Of a stretch of DNA of 64,000 bases, positions 1 to 9,384 are shown one piece after another. Each line of letters begins with the position of its first letter. The stretch's first letter is position 1. The stretch lies in contig CAWDIB010000004.1 in NCBI GenBank assembly GCA_963802275.1, forward strand, positions 1,178,001 through 1,242,000. The letters run 5' to 3'. The DNA comes from CAZMZW01 sp963802275 (GTDB lineage: Bacteria > Chloroflexota > Anaerolineae > Anaerolineales > Anaerolineaceae). Position numbers and translations under genes: made by a program. Under the pieces are notes generated by a model that did no database searches, was not told the origin of the DNA, and was given only the letters and a program-made list of their open reading frames with translations.

Positions 1-446
1 GCGAACACCTTGATGCCGCGCTCATCAGCCGATTTGAGCAGGAATTCCACCGTGTGAAAGTCCGCCACAGCCGGGTATTCCAACGGGAAATATTCACGTG
101 AAGTACCATCGCCGCGCACTGCACCGGTGATGACCATGATGGCCGGGACCGGCAGCCAGGTCTGGATCATGCCGCCGGTGCCAATGCGGATGATGTTCTT
201 GGCGCCCACCTTGATCAGTTCTTCAATGGCAATCGCCACCGCCGGGCAGCCAATGCCAGTGGAGGTCGTGCTGACCTTCACACCCTTGTAAGTTCCGGTG
301 TAGGTGATGTACTGGCGTGAATGAGCGACCAATTTGGCGTCATCAAAATGATCGGCTATCACTTTCGCCCGGCTGACATCTCCCGGGATGAATACAGTTT
401 CGCCCACATCCCCGGGTAGTAATTGAAGATGATGTTGTTTTTCCAT
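1..446 (-). CDS. Nucleoside phosphorylase, type a, C-terminus cut by window edge
   Basis: N-terminal ~148 residues of a uridine/purine nucleoside phosphorylase (PNP_UDP superfamily), which splits nucleosides with phosphate into base and pentose-1-phosphate in the cytoplasm. The start ATG (444-446) gives MEKQHHLQLLPGDVGE, like the second copy at 2560-3300. Visible motifs are the phosphate-binding PGDV loop, TSTGIGCPA and IRIGTGG; the last reads IRIGTCG in the paralogues. The 3' end lies outside the window. It is the last visible gene of a minus-strand operon, 26 bases after the upstream phosphorylase. Base specificity cannot be read from this fragment. Confidence 0.85.
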   Translation of the reverse strand, partial: MEKQHHLQLLPGDVGETVFIPGDVSRAKVIADHFDDAKLVAHSRQYITYTGTYKGVKVSTTSTGIGCPAVAIAIEELIKVGAKNIIRIGTGGMIQTWLPVPAIMVITGAVRGDGTSREYFPLEYPAVADFHTVEFLLKSADERGIKVF

Positions 447-472
447 TTTTTATTTTTTCTCCTCAGGAATGC

Positions 473-1234
473 TTAGGCCAAACCACGCTGATGCAGCAAC
501 TGGGCAGCCAGGATGGCCGCCTGGACCATTTTCAGGATGTTCTCTTCTTCATGAACTCGTTCATCATGATCTTCCAAAATCGAATATCCACTGGACAGGA
601 TGGTACCGGCACGGATGCCATGCATGCTGCTGATGACAAATATGGAAGAAGATTCATTATCCAATGCCAGCACGCCCATATCCACCCATGGCTGCAGGCG
701 CTTGCGGTAATCACCAAAGGCCCAGGGAGATTCCAGGTAGAAGGCATCGTGAGTGCGGATGATACCCAGGTGATAGGGGATCTTCAGTTGCTCACAGGCA
801 TCCACCAGGGCGCGCACCACACGGTAGTCCGCCACCGCCGGGTACTCCATTGAGATGAATTCCTCGCTGGTATGCTCACCCCTCACCGCCCCGGTGGCAA
901 TGATCATATGCCCCGGTTTCAGGAACGGCTGCAAGGCGCCGCACGTCCCAATGCGAATGATGTTCTTCGCCCCAATGCGGATCAACTCCTCAACCGCGAT
1001 CGAAGTCGGCGGGCAGCCCAGCCCCCCGCTGGTGCAGCTGATCGGCACCCCACCCTTTGTCCCGGTGTAGGTGACGTACTCACGCTTCTCCGCCATCTTG
1101 TGCGCTTCATCCATCAATCCGGCAAACACCTCCACCCGCCCCGGATCACCCGGGACCAGCACCGTCGGGGCGATATCCCCTGCTTTCATGTCAATATGGT
1201 GCTGCTTCTCTGCATGTATCGATTGTCCTGACAT
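473..1234 (-). CDS. Nucleoside phosphorylase (Udp-like), type b, copy 1
   Basis: 253 aa, the same length as E. coli uridine phosphorylase Udp. Motifs in order: VPGDPGRV (phosphate loop, ~28-35), TSGGLGCPPTSIAVEEL, IRIGTCGALQ, EYPAVADY and NESSSIF near residue 195, where Udp has the ribose-binding EMES. The uracil-specific Gln/Arg pair of Udp is not obvious, so the substrate base is uncertain. Residues 1 to about 163 are encoded by DNA almost identical to the copy at 3317-4078, whereas the C-terminal 90 residues have diverged. It lies 15 bases downstream of the MFS gene, so uptake and phosphorolysis are probably co-expressed. Confidence 0.9.
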   Translation of the reverse strand: MSGQSIHAEKQHHIDMKAGDIAPTVLVPGDPGRVEVFAGLMDEAHKMAEKREYVTYTGTKGGVPISCTSGGLGCPPTSIAVEELIRIGAKNIIRIGTCGALQPFLKPGHMIIATGAVRGEHTSEEFISMEYPAVADYRVVRALVDACEQLKIPYHLGIIRTHDAFYLESPWAFGDYRKRLQPWVDMGVLALDNESSSIFVISSMHGIRAGTILSSGYSILEDHDERVHEEENILKMVQAAILAAQLLHQRGLA

Positions 1235-1235
1235 T
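744..1235. repeat. Near-identical repeat copy A (with 3588-4079)
   Basis: By eye 492 bp match 3588-4079 at a constant offset of 2844 with two mismatches (752/3596 and 851/3695). The block starts inside the phosphorylase gene and stops one base upstream of the start codon. Flanking DNA on both sides is clearly diverged, which points to recent gene conversion or a recent partial duplication. Confidence 0.85.
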
Positions 1236-1249
1236 TTGACTCCTTTTTT

Positions 1250-2530
1250 TTATACTTTTTCAGATGCAGTCAAATGCATCGTTTGCGAATTTTTTGGGTT
1301 TTTCACCGTTGCCAGCAAACCAGCCAGACTGATCAACCCCACCCCGCCCGCCAGCCAGAAATCAGAAAGATAACCCCATTTGTCGGCAATGAAACCGCCC
1401 AGAACCGGGATGATGCCGGAGATGGGTGAGAGAGCCATTTGGCTAACCGCGGTGTACATGGGGACCAGGTTGGGTGGGCTGAATTCGAAGATCAGGTTGA
1501 AATTGGATATTTGCAAACCGCTGATCATCACCCCGGCCAGTAGGAAGATCACATAATAGATGACCAGGCTGGGAGCGGTGGCGGCCAGGAAAGCCGCAAT
1601 TGAACCGGCAATAACGGATATGACCACGATATTATAGAAACCCTTCTTATCCCCCAGCCAGCCCCACAATGGATTTAAGATTGTCTGAGAGAGAGTTAAA
1701 AGGATGGTGAACACACCCACCTGCGAACCAGCCAGTTTCAAGCTCTCCATGGCGGACAGAGTATAAAAAGGTGTGGCGATATCCAGCATCACCATCAATC
1801 CCCGCCAGAGTAGATAGCGCAGGAAATTGCCATCCGCCAGGATGGTCTTGCGGCTGCTGATCTTTTGAATGGCCTCCGTGGCATGACGGGTTGGCAGCGT
1901 TTCCCTCCAAAGCAGGATGGCTGTTAACGATACCAGCGAGGCAGCAAATGCAATGCCCGTGATCCACGGCATGGCCTGATAGTAAGGAAAGAGATCCAGA
2001 AGATACGAGAGCAGCCAACCGATGCCCAGCCCCAGCAAGCCGCCAAAGAAATTAGAAATGCCGAACAGAAGCCCGCGGCGGGTGGGGATGGACTTGCCGA
2101 GAAAATCCAGCCAGGCGGGCACATAAAATCCACTGGCAACATTCTGAACGATCAACGATAGAAAAAAGAATAGAACGACCAGTGGACTGGGAATGTTCAG
2201 GATCGGCTGCATGATGGTCAAAACCAGCAAACCCAATATGCCCAGGCGCTGGATGGAAGCCGCCAGGACCATGTATTTCTTGCGCTCGCCGGTTCCCTTG
2301 AGGAAGCGCGCCATGAAGATTTGCGGAAGGGCAAAACCGACTATGTGAATGGCCGGGATGAGCGCAATGAGGATGTTGGAATCAGTAAAATGTTTCAGAT
2401 AGAAGGGCAGAACTGTATAGGGGGAAAGACCCATGAAAATGAAAAAGAACATCATGTTGTCTATCGTGAACCAGAAGAAGTTCCACTTGTAGTTTCTGGT
2501 TATTTCACGGTTGTAAGCGTCTGCCTTCAT
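1250..2530 (-). CDS. MFS transporter, probable nucleoside permease
   Basis: 426 aa, strongly hydrophobic with about 12 predicted membrane segments and no signal peptide, consistent with a major facilitator superfamily permease. The start MKADAYNREI has AAGGAG about 13 bases upstream. The gene sits between two pairs of nucleoside phosphorylases on the same strand (29 bases after the upstream one, 15 before the next), so nucleoside import is the natural inference. Nothing in the sequence proves the substrate; a drug or sugar MFS carrier is the alternative. Confidence 0.75.
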   Translation of the reverse strand: MKADAYNREITRNYKWNFFWFTIDNMMFFFIFMGLSPYTVLPFYLKHFTDSNILIALIPAIHIVGFALPQIFMARFLKGTGERKKYMVLAASIQRLGILGLLVLTIMQPILNIPSPLVVLFFFLSLIVQNVASGFYVPAWLDFLGKSIPTRRGLLFGISNFFGGLLGLGIGWLLSYLLDLFPYYQAMPWITGIAFAASLVSLTAILLWRETLPTRHATEAIQKISSRKTILADGNFLRYLLWRGLMVMLDIATPFYTLSAMESLKLAGSQVGVFTILLTLSQTILNPLWGWLGDKKGFYNIVVISVIAGSIAAFLAATAPSLVIYYVIFLLAGVMISGLQISNFNLIFEFSPPNLVPMYTAVSQMALSPISGIIPVLGGFIADKWGYLSDFWLAGGVGLISLAGLLATVKNPKNSQTMHLTASEKV

Positions 2531-2559
2531 ACGAAATTGCTCTTCTCCTTAATTATCTA

Positions 2560-3300
2560 TTATTTCATCTGATCCAGGGTAACAGCCGCATCCAATGAGA
2601 TGAGACTGATCAGGTCAATGGCTTTATTAAATTGTTCGTCAGGGATTTCCTCATCCGGCAGGAGGTGATGCCCGACCGGCACCAGGATGGTGCCCCCGCG
2701 GCACTTGCGCACGGTGGTGAGGGTGAAGAGGGTTGACGATTCGTTCTCGGTGCACAGCACATTGGATTCAATCCAGGGCTTGTCCCTTTCCAGGTAATCA
2801 ATATTGGACAATTTGGATTCGGCGTAAAAACTATCATGCGCGCGGATGATGCCCACATGCGGATTGGCCTTGCGCTCGTCGGCGGCTTTGATCATCGCCT
2901 CCAGCATATGGAAATCCGCCACAGCCGGGTATTCCAGCGGGAAATATTCGCGTGAGGTGCCATCACCGCGCACGGCTGAGGTGGCAATGACCACATCACC
3001 GACATGCACATGCTTTTGCAGTGATCCGCAGGTACCGATGCGGATGAAATTCTTCGCTCCGACTTTGATCAGTTCCTCCACGGCAATGGCCAGTGCCGGG
3101 CAGCCGATACCGGTTGAGGTGACACTGACCTTGACACCCTTGTAGGTGCCAGTATATGTGATGTACTGGCGCGAATGCGCCACCATTTTGGCGTTATCAA
3201 AATGGCTGGCAACGATTTTAGCCCGACCTACGTCACCGGGGATGAATACTGTTTCGCCTACATCCCCGGGTAGTAATTGAATGTGATGTTGTTTTTCCAT
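2560..3300 (-). CDS. Nucleoside phosphorylase, type a, complete copy
   Basis: 246 aa, PNP_UDP superfamily. The start at 3300 (MEKQHHIQLLPGD) is chosen over an upstream extension because it follows GGAGAAAGAAAA and matches the paralogue at 1-446, while the longer form would overlap the preceding gene. Motifs: IPGDVGRA, TSTGIGCPALAIAVEEL, IRIGTCGSLQ, ENESSTLF. It is encoded 16 bases downstream of type b copy 2, so the order b-a repeats on both sides of the permease. The two types are clearly paralogous but differ along their whole length, so they may act on different nucleosides. Confidence 0.88.
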   Translation of the reverse strand: MEKQHHIQLLPGDVGETVFIPGDVGRAKIVASHFDNAKMVAHSRQYITYTGTYKGVKVSVTSTGIGCPALAIAVEELIKVGAKNFIRIGTCGSLQKHVHVGDVVIATSAVRGDGTSREYFPLEYPAVADFHMLEAMIKAADERKANPHVGIIRAHDSFYAESKLSNIDYLERDKPWIESNVLCTENESSTLFTLTTVRKCRGGTILVPVGHHLLPDEEIPDEQFNKAIDLISLISLDAAVTLDQMK

Positions 3301-3316
3301 TTTTCTTTCTCCTTTT

Positions 3317-4078
3317 TTATGCCAGTCCACGCTGGTGCAGTAATTGAGCTGCCAGGATGGCCGCCTGAACCATTTTAAGGATATTGCCATCCCAATCGCA
3401 ATCATCGGCGTTGGGGAAGTAAATGGGATTGCCGCTGGTCAGGATGGTGCCTGCACGGATGCCATGCATGCTGCTGATAACGAATATCGAAGAAGATTCG
3501 TTTTCCAATGCCAGCACACCCATGTCAATCCATGGCTGGATGCGACTTTTATAGTCCCCAATGGCCTGTGGTGATTCCATGTAATAAGCATCGTGGGTGC
3601 GGATGATACCCAGGTGATAGGGGATCTTCAGTTGCTCACAGGCATCCACCAGGGCGCGCACCACACGGTAGTCCGCCACCGCCGGGTACTCCATCGAGAT
3701 GAATTCCTCGCTGGTATGCTCACCCCTCACCGCCCCGGTGGCAATGATCATATGCCCCGGTTTCAGGAACGGCTGCAAGGCGCCGCACGTCCCAATGCGA
3801 ATGATGTTCTTCGCCCCAATGCGGATCAACTCCTCAACCGCGATCGAAGTCGGCGGGCAGCCCAGCCCCCCGCTGGTGCAGCTGATCGGCACCCCACCCT
3901 TTGTCCCGGTGTAGGTGACGTACTCACGCTTCTCCGCCATCTTGTGCGCTTCATCCATCAATCCGGCAAACACCTCCACCCGCCCCGGATCACCCGGGAC
4001 CAGCACCGTCGGGGCGATATCCCCTGCTTTCATGTCAATATGGTGCTGCTTCTCTGCATGTATCGATTGTCCTGACAT
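3317..4078 (-). CDS. Nucleoside phosphorylase (Udp-like), type b, copy 2
   Basis: 253 aa and the first gene of the salvage operon. The N-terminal ~163 residues are the same as copy 1 (473-1234). The C-terminal part differs, for example AYYMESPQAIGDY against AFYLESPWAFGDY and GNPIYFPNADD against GYSILEDHDE, while both share ENESSSIF/DNESSSIF and the last residues LLHQRGLA. The variable segment corresponds to the base-recognition and lid region of this family, so the copies could differ in substrate preference. That functional split is inference. Confidence 0.9.
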   Translation of the reverse strand: MSGQSIHAEKQHHIDMKAGDIAPTVLVPGDPGRVEVFAGLMDEAHKMAEKREYVTYTGTKGGVPISCTSGGLGCPPTSIAVEELIRIGAKNIIRIGTCGALQPFLKPGHMIIATGAVRGEHTSEEFISMEYPAVADYRVVRALVDACEQLKIPYHLGIIRTHDAYYMESPQAIGDYKSRIQPWIDMGVLALENESSSIFVISSMHGIRAGTILTSGNPIYFPNADDCDWDGNILKMVQAAILAAQLLHQRGLA

Positions 4079-4079
4079 T
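3588..4079. repeat. Near-identical repeat copy B (with 744-1235)
   Basis: Partner of the 744-1235 block: direct orientation, two mismatches over 492 bp by eye. It covers codons 1 to ~163 of the second type-b phosphorylase and one upstream base. Confidence 0.85.
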
Positions 4080-4475
4080 GCTTACCTCACTTCAAATTTT
4101 TTTCTATCCATAAATACAAAATTCCCACAGGTGTAAAAACGCCCAGGGAATTTTTCCGCCAAACCAGGTTAACACGAGGTTAATCGGCTGGGGATTTTTC
4201 AGCCACGCCAAACAGCATGCCAGCGGTAAATTTTTGATGGGGGTTTGATGGAATTCCAGAAAGCGAGTGTCTGGTGGATGGAAGCTTGATGGAAAAAAGT
4301 TGATCTTTTCATTAAGCGGCTTACTTTGGAAATCCTTTCGCAAGAGGCAGGTTTTTCTATCCGTTCAAGCGATGGATTGATGTTACTTTATTTATCCAAG
4401 CACGTCAAGCTTTTCACCCTTCCCAATCTATATTTTCAAAAATATGGAAAATAAATTTAATTTTCGTTGGGAAAC
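4079..4475. other. Intergenic region upstream of the nucleoside operon
   Basis: About 400 bases, AT-rich, without a convincing gene. It must hold the promoter of the minus-strand phosphorylase operon and the 3' end region of the molybdopterin lipoprotein gene. I could not assign a good -35/-10 pair, riboswitch or terminator. Confidence 0.5.
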
Positions 4476-5126
4476 CTATTCCACTTTTATCTCCACCAGC
4501 CATTTTGCCCACACATCGCCATCCAATTGCGGAAAAACCGCCCTTAGCGGAAAGCCATGCAAGACCGGCACCGGCTGGTCCATCCATTGATAAGCCAGGA
4601 AACTGCGCTCATCCAGCGCGTCCTTGATGGGCACATAAGTCTGGTAGCCATCTGCACTGACCATGACAATGCGGGTGGCTGTTTTCTTCACACCGGCTTT
4701 TTCCAGTAAAGTCATGATAGGTACACCAGTCCAGGTGGTCGTATCTATGAAAACCCCGGGGCATACAAGGGTTGCTTTAACGGTCACCTTCGGCAGGCAG
4801 CGCAATTCTTCGTAATTCCACTGCATGGGTTGATCCACCAGTCCGATCACCTTGAGAGTGTAGGTGTTCAGGTCAACCTCAACCGGTTTACCGGTGACAT
4901 GCAGCCCGGTAGCTTCATCCAGCTGGGTATAACCAGGGATGACTTCCGGCATGACCGGCACGCTGATGGGCGGCAGATTACAGGAGCTGGTAATGGAATA
5001 GGAAGGGCTTGAGCCAGCCCCCTCAGGTTTTGAAATACCCTTTCCGGTTTGACTGCCAGAAGGCAAGGCAGACACACAAGCGGAGAGGATGAATAAGAAT
5101 GTAATTAGGATATATATTCTCTTCAT
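4476..5126 (-). CDS. Molybdopterin-binding oxidoreductase-like lipoprotein
   Basis: 216 aa from the ATG at 5126. It starts with a lipoprotein signal peptide (MKRIYILITF, lipobox LSAC, lipidated Cys17). The rest matches the oxidoreductase molybdopterin-binding domain of the sulfite oxidase/YedY family: LVCPGVF holds the Cys (about residue 122) expected to ligate molybdenum, and the C-terminus has the HGFPLRAVFPQ pattern. It is probably an extracytoplasmic redox protein anchored to the membrane. An in-frame ATG ten codons upstream (5156) exists but would bury the signal peptide. It is divergent from the NBR1-Ig lipoprotein. No partner subunit is visible and the substrate is unknown. Confidence 0.75.
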   Translation of the reverse strand: MKRIYILITFLFILSACVSALPSGSQTGKGISKPEGAGSSPSYSITSSCNLPPISVPVMPEVIPGYTQLDEATGLHVTGKPVEVDLNTYTLKVIGLVDQPMQWNYEELRCLPKVTVKATLVCPGVFIDTTTWTGVPIMTLLEKAGVKKTATRIVMVSADGYQTYVPIKDALDERSFLAYQWMDQPVPVLHGFPLRAVFPQLDGDVWAKWLVEIKVE

Positions 5127-5278
5127 TATCTTATTATATCCGGTTATTAAAACCATTCATGAAGAGTAATCAGTAAAACCTATTGTATTTGCCATTGAAA
5201 AATGCGATAATAATTCAGGCAAGGTGTTACTCACTACAATGTACCCCATCCAAGCCTAATCCTTTTTTGGAGGACTGC

Positions 5279-6610
5279 ATGGGCAACCAATCTTATCGTA
5301 TATTGGTGTGGGGTCTATTAATTCTGGTTTCAATTAGTTGCGTCACCATCAATATCGGGCAAAAACCTGCAGCTCCCGTTAACAGTAATGATTCAATCCA
5401 AATGACCGTCCAGGCGATTCAAGGCGGCTGGAACCAAGGCAACAATCCGACTGCCATTCCAACCTCCGGTAGCTTTGCTTCATCGAATAATTATTCCGCT
5501 ACTCCAACCGGTGATAACTATGCTCCTCCGCCACCGCCACAGGATTCATCCTCGGCGAACCAGCCACAGCAAACCCCCTGCCTGTTATTGGGCAAGGTGC
5601 GTGATATCACCGTATCGGACGGATACCAGATGGACGCGGGCTCCACCGCCAACAAGACCTGGGAATTGACCAATGGCGGTTTCTGCAGTTGGGATGCCAA
5701 TTTCCAAATCGTTGACGCGGGCGGCACTTTGCCAAAATCCGTACAAACCAAGGCCATCGGCAAATCGGTAGCTCCGGGCGGGACAGTGCAGATCACCGTT
5801 CCGGTGGTGGCACCAAGCCAGGCGGGTACGTATACCGCTTATTACAAGATGCGTTCTTCCAGTGGGTCCTCATTTGGCTCTGGCACGGATGCCAATTCCG
5901 CCTTCTGGGTGAAGATCATCGTTCCAGGACAACCCGTTCAACCGCCGCAGGATGGCCCTACTTCGCTGATACTAAATGTTTCTTATGTGAACAGTGTCCA
6001 AACTTTTACAAATAAACCATGCCCTTACAAGGTAACGCTAACTGCGGTTGTCACTCCCAACAAGAATATAAGTGAGATATTTTATTTCTATTGTTCCGAA
6101 ACAAAAACCAAATACATCATCATTGGTCAGGGCAATATGACTGCCAATCAGCCCAGTACGATCAGCTCCACCATAACCCTGGAGAATTCAGCCAAGCGAA
6201 CCTTTCTGCTTTGCAATGATACAGTGCAGAGATGCTACAGCCCTGGAATTTCAGTTAATCTTGCCTGCCAGCAAAAGTTCGCCATCACTGCATTGCAATG
6301 GAGCAAAAGCAAATACACCACGTACAGCAATACCAGCTCTTTCTCAGTGTACCCTTCTCTTTCCATCACATCCAATGCTGCCGGAAGCATAGACTATAAG
6401 ATTGGCACAACCGGCTCTTCATTATCCTTATGCACCTCCAGAGTATGGCAAGGCCGTGTTCAATTCACATCCGCCCAAACCCAGCTTGTCGGCAACACCA
6501 GTGGATTAAATTTTCTAGGCCCCTGCTCCGGTCAAATCTACTTCTACGCCAAATTCCCTGATGGCACTGAAAGAACCTGGTATGTACCGCTGGAAGCCAT
6601 TAAAAATTGA
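5279..6610 (+). CDS. NBR1-Ig-like domain lipoprotein
   Basis: 443 aa. The start at 5279 is set by GGAGG five bases upstream; an earlier ATG (5183) would hide the signal. The N-terminus is hydrophobic and ends in SISC (Cys21), a slightly atypical lipobox. A low-complexity Ser/Thr/Pro/Gln linker follows to about residue 100. Next comes an NBR1-Ig-like domain (~103-220) with the pattern VRDITVSDGYQM, KTWELTNGG and CSWDANF. The C-terminal ~220 residues look like further beta-rich modules with several cysteines. Such surface lipoproteins are common in Chloroflexota; their role is unknown, adhesion or polymer binding being a guess. Confidence 0.75.
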   Translation: MGNQSYRILVWGLLILVSISCVTINIGQKPAAPVNSNDSIQMTVQAIQGGWNQGNNPTAIPTSGSFASSNNYSATPTGDNYAPPPPPQDSSSANQPQQTPCLLLGKVRDITVSDGYQMDAGSTANKTWELTNGGFCSWDANFQIVDAGGTLPKSVQTKAIGKSVAPGGTVQITVPVVAPSQAGTYTAYYKMRSSSGSSFGSGTDANSAFWVKIIVPGQPVQPPQDGPTSLILNVSYVNSVQTFTNKPCPYKVTLTAVVTPNKNISEIFYFYCSETKTKYIIIGQGNMTANQPSTISSTITLENSAKRTFLLCNDTVQRCYSPGISVNLACQQKFAITALQWSKSKYTTYSNTSSFSVYPSLSITSNAAGSIDYKIGTTGSSLSLCTSRVWQGRVQFTSAQTQLVGNTSGLNFLGPCSGQIYFYAKFPDGTERTWYVPLEAIKN

Positions 6611-7056
6611 TGACCCGACCTGCCACTGGGTTCACTGTTTTCCATAGTTTTTCATAGATTAAGTAACCACAGGGATATTTATTAGCAATCTTAGAGTGGT
6701 TATAAGAAACTGCTCAGGCAAATTGATGGTATCCCTTGATCGGTTTTGGATTAAAGGTAAAATCACCAATTGACTCAGCCTGTTGAAATTCACTCAAAAA
6801 TTTTTTCAGATATCGGTCTTATTTTTGGCTGTCTGGAATACGGACTCGCCCGATCTTTCATATCAATTGTTTCTTTCTCTTTCACATCTGGCGCTTTTAA
6901 TAGGTGAGTTGAAAGCTTATCAACCCATCGCTGTGAACTCCAGATTATTCAATTACCAATAACGTGGGAGGTACAATCAGGATCGTTGGGGAGTAGAAAT
7001 ACAACTGGAAATCCTGAGATAGTATAGTTTTTCAACCTCGTCTGATTGCGCGCTGA
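6611..7056. other. Intergenic region between convergent genes
   Basis: About 450 bases between the convergent NBR1-Ig and GT39 genes. I see no reading frame with a ribosome-binding site, no clear terminator hairpin with a U-run, and no repeat. Confidence 0.4.
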
Positions 7057-9096
7057 TCAATTGTTGGCACAATCATACAAGGCAATGGGCACATTGTTTT
7101 GCCCGGGCATGCCCGGCCCGCCTGCCGGCCCCATGCCGCCCGGTGTTCCGCCGGTGCCATCCGGGTTGCCAAAGTTGGAGGTCTGAGCGTTGAATCGGTT
7201 TTCTCTGCGGCAATAGCTGACCACCCAATTTTGTATTTCACTCTGGCGCTGGTTGTTTCCACCCGCAGCAAAGTAGATGAAGCGCAGTCGCCCGGATTCC
7301 ACCAGGTATTCCAAGTCCTCGGCGGTTACCACCGCATCGGATCCATTGAAACCACCCATGTACAACACTGGTCTGCCGGTCGCCAGGACGTAATCCGCAC
7401 CTTGCATGGAACTGGGAACGGCCATCAAATATTCCATTTCCTGCGTATTGGCTTGCAAGAAACGCAACAGGGCTTGATTAACCTGCAGTCCACCGCGGTT
7501 CTGTAATTCGCGGGTGGTGCCATTAAACGCGGCCGGCAGGGATTGGTTAACGCTGGAATACTGCATGGTCCATACCGACCACAGCAGCGGAGTGATCAGC
7601 AACGCCGTGGTGACCAAGACCACAGCGCATATCTGCAAAACATGCTTTTTAATCAAGGTGGAAATCAATACCGCGATCCCGCCCACCCCGGCGACCGTCC
7701 ACATCCAGGGCAGCCAGGAAAGGTCCGCCAGGCAACTTTTGGCAATGTTCCATTGCAGTGCAAGCGTCCCAACCGTTAGCAAAACCAACATTAATGCACC
7801 AAGCCATTTTTTCTTCTGCAAGAATTTCCATAAGTCATTTAATCCAATACCGGCCAGGGCAGCCATGGGCGCGCCCATCATGGCCAGGTAATACTCATGG
7901 AAAAAGCTAGCAACGCTAAAGAACACTCCTGCGGTGAGCAGCCAGCCGCCCCATAATACGACTGCCTGCCGCCTTTCATCCAGCGGCCAGGTGATTTTGC
8001 CAATCACCAGCAAAGCAAGCAAGCCCAGCAACGTCACTGGCAGCAGCCAGCTGGCTTCCTTGCTCAACGGTCCGAGCATTAGGCGCAAGGCACCCGGCTG
8101 GCCAAAATTCATCATGCCGCCACCCGGCCGATTGACCCCGCCGGCATTCATGGTTGGATTAACAGGATTCAACTGCCCGGGATTGCCATCCAGCCGCGGG
8201 AGCGGCTGTATTGGATTTGGCTGGTTGGTCAAATTCCCAATATTTGCAGGGCGGGTAAGCGGACCACCGCGATTGCGTCCCATGCCGAACAGACGTGACA
8301 GACCATTGTAGCCGATGGCCAGCGTCCATTCGGAATTATCACTGCTGCTACCCACATAAGGGCGCTGGTCAGCCGGCACCAGGTCCACAATGGTTATCCA
8401 GCTGAGCGAGATGGCAACCAGAAGAATACCAGCCAGAGCCAGTTTGAGAATTTTTTTTCCGATTTTCTCCCTGGCGCCCAGAAAATACAGCAAAATGAAT
8501 GCCGGCAGGGGCAAAAATGCCTGCAGCATCTTGATGTTAAAGCCAATGCCCACCAGGGCTGCCCCTAGCAGCAAATAGCGCATACGGCAGGTTTCGGCCG
8601 CTTTGATCCAAGCCCAGGCCGCCAGCAACAGGGTGAGGATTAGGAGGGAATCGATGGTGTTGTTGCGGTCCGTGGCCACCACCACCGGGGTGACAGCCAA
8701 TGCCAGTCCGGCCAGCAAGCCGGCAGCCGTGCCAAATGACCGGTGTACCAGGTGAAATACCAGCAAAACCGAGAGCAGCCCGGCAAAAATCTCCGGCAGC
8801 ACCACTGCAAAGCCATTGACTCCCAAAAAATAGGCGGAGACAGCCTGAATCCAAAACCCGACCGGGGGTTTATCCACCGATACCGAGCCGCCCGGTTCCG
8901 CCGCAACGAAGAAAAAATTGTGCCATGATTGCAGCATGGACTTGACAGTGGCGGTGTAGTAATGGTTGCCATAACCGATGGAGTCCAGGTTGCTGAAACG
9001 CAACCAGGCCGCCAGCAGGACAATCAGGATGATGCCAACGATGGCAAGAACCTTCTCATTTTTCCATTTTGAGGCGGGAAGATTCACATGATTCAA
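7057..9096 (-). CDS. GT39-family membrane glycosyltransferase (ArnT/YkcB-like)
   Basis: 679 aa polytopic membrane protein of the dolichyl-phosphate-mannose mannosyltransferase superfamily (GT39/PMT_2), which moves a sugar from a polyprenyl-phosphate donor to an acceptor outside the membrane. Visible features are an N-terminal membrane segment, the first-loop motif region GYGNHYY and VDKPP, about ten or more membrane segments, and an Asn/Pro/Gly-rich insert around residues 280-330. The Gly/Pro-rich C-terminus follows a soluble domain like that of B. subtilis YkcB. The start is a TTG at 9096 with AGGAG nine bases upstream; the nearby ATG at 9089 is out of frame. Acceptor unknown. Confidence 0.82.
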   Translation of the reverse strand: MNHVNLPASKWKNEKVLAIVGIILIVLLAAWLRFSNLDSIGYGNHYYTATVKSMLQSWHNFFFVAAEPGGSVSVDKPPVGFWIQAVSAYFLGVNGFAVVLPEIFAGLLSVLLVFHLVHRSFGTAAGLLAGLALAVTPVVVATDRNNTIDSLLILTLLLAAWAWIKAAETCRMRYLLLGAALVGIGFNIKMLQAFLPLPAFILLYFLGAREKIGKKILKLALAGILLVAISLSWITIVDLVPADQRPYVGSSSDNSEWTLAIGYNGLSRLFGMGRNRGGPLTRPANIGNLTNQPNPIQPLPRLDGNPGQLNPVNPTMNAGGVNRPGGGMMNFGQPGALRLMLGPLSKEASWLLPVTLLGLLALLVIGKITWPLDERRQAVVLWGGWLLTAGVFFSVASFFHEYYLAMMGAPMAALAGIGLNDLWKFLQKKKWLGALMLVLLTVGTLALQWNIAKSCLADLSWLPWMWTVAGVGGIAVLISTLIKKHVLQICAVVLVTTALLITPLLWSVWTMQYSSVNQSLPAAFNGTTRELQNRGGLQVNQALLRFLQANTQEMEYLMAVPSSMQGADYVLATGRPVLYMGGFNGSDAVVTAEDLEYLVESGRLRFIYFAAGGNNQRQSEIQNWVVSYCRRENRFNAQTSNFGNPDGTGGTPGGMGPAGGPGMPGQNNVPIALYDCANN

Positions 9097-9384
9097 AATT
9101 CAGATCTCCTAATTTATCTCAAACTGACCGATAGGTTGAATGTCAATAATTGCATTAACAAAATACTATACCTGATTACCTCTTGAATAAAGAGACCCCA
9201 GTCAATCCCATCCGTTGTTGTAATCATATCCAAATATGACTGGCGTCATGTTCAAAGCTTAATCAGATTTGGGTTCATTTTCTTGCTTATCGCTGGTTTC
9301 AGTGTAATTAATGCCCATTCAACATGGCTAAACCCGGATGGTTTTTCATTTATACTTTGAAGCGAAATCACATAAGGGAATATC

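Noticed and set aside
3301..3405. Extended start of the type-a phosphorylase
   Set aside because: It overlaps the preceding phosphorylase gene and is absent from the paralogue; ATG 3300 has a GGAG upstream.
4104..4343. 79-codon minus-strand frame upstream of the nucleoside operon
   Set aside because: No ribosome-binding site, unusual composition and no recognisable similarity.
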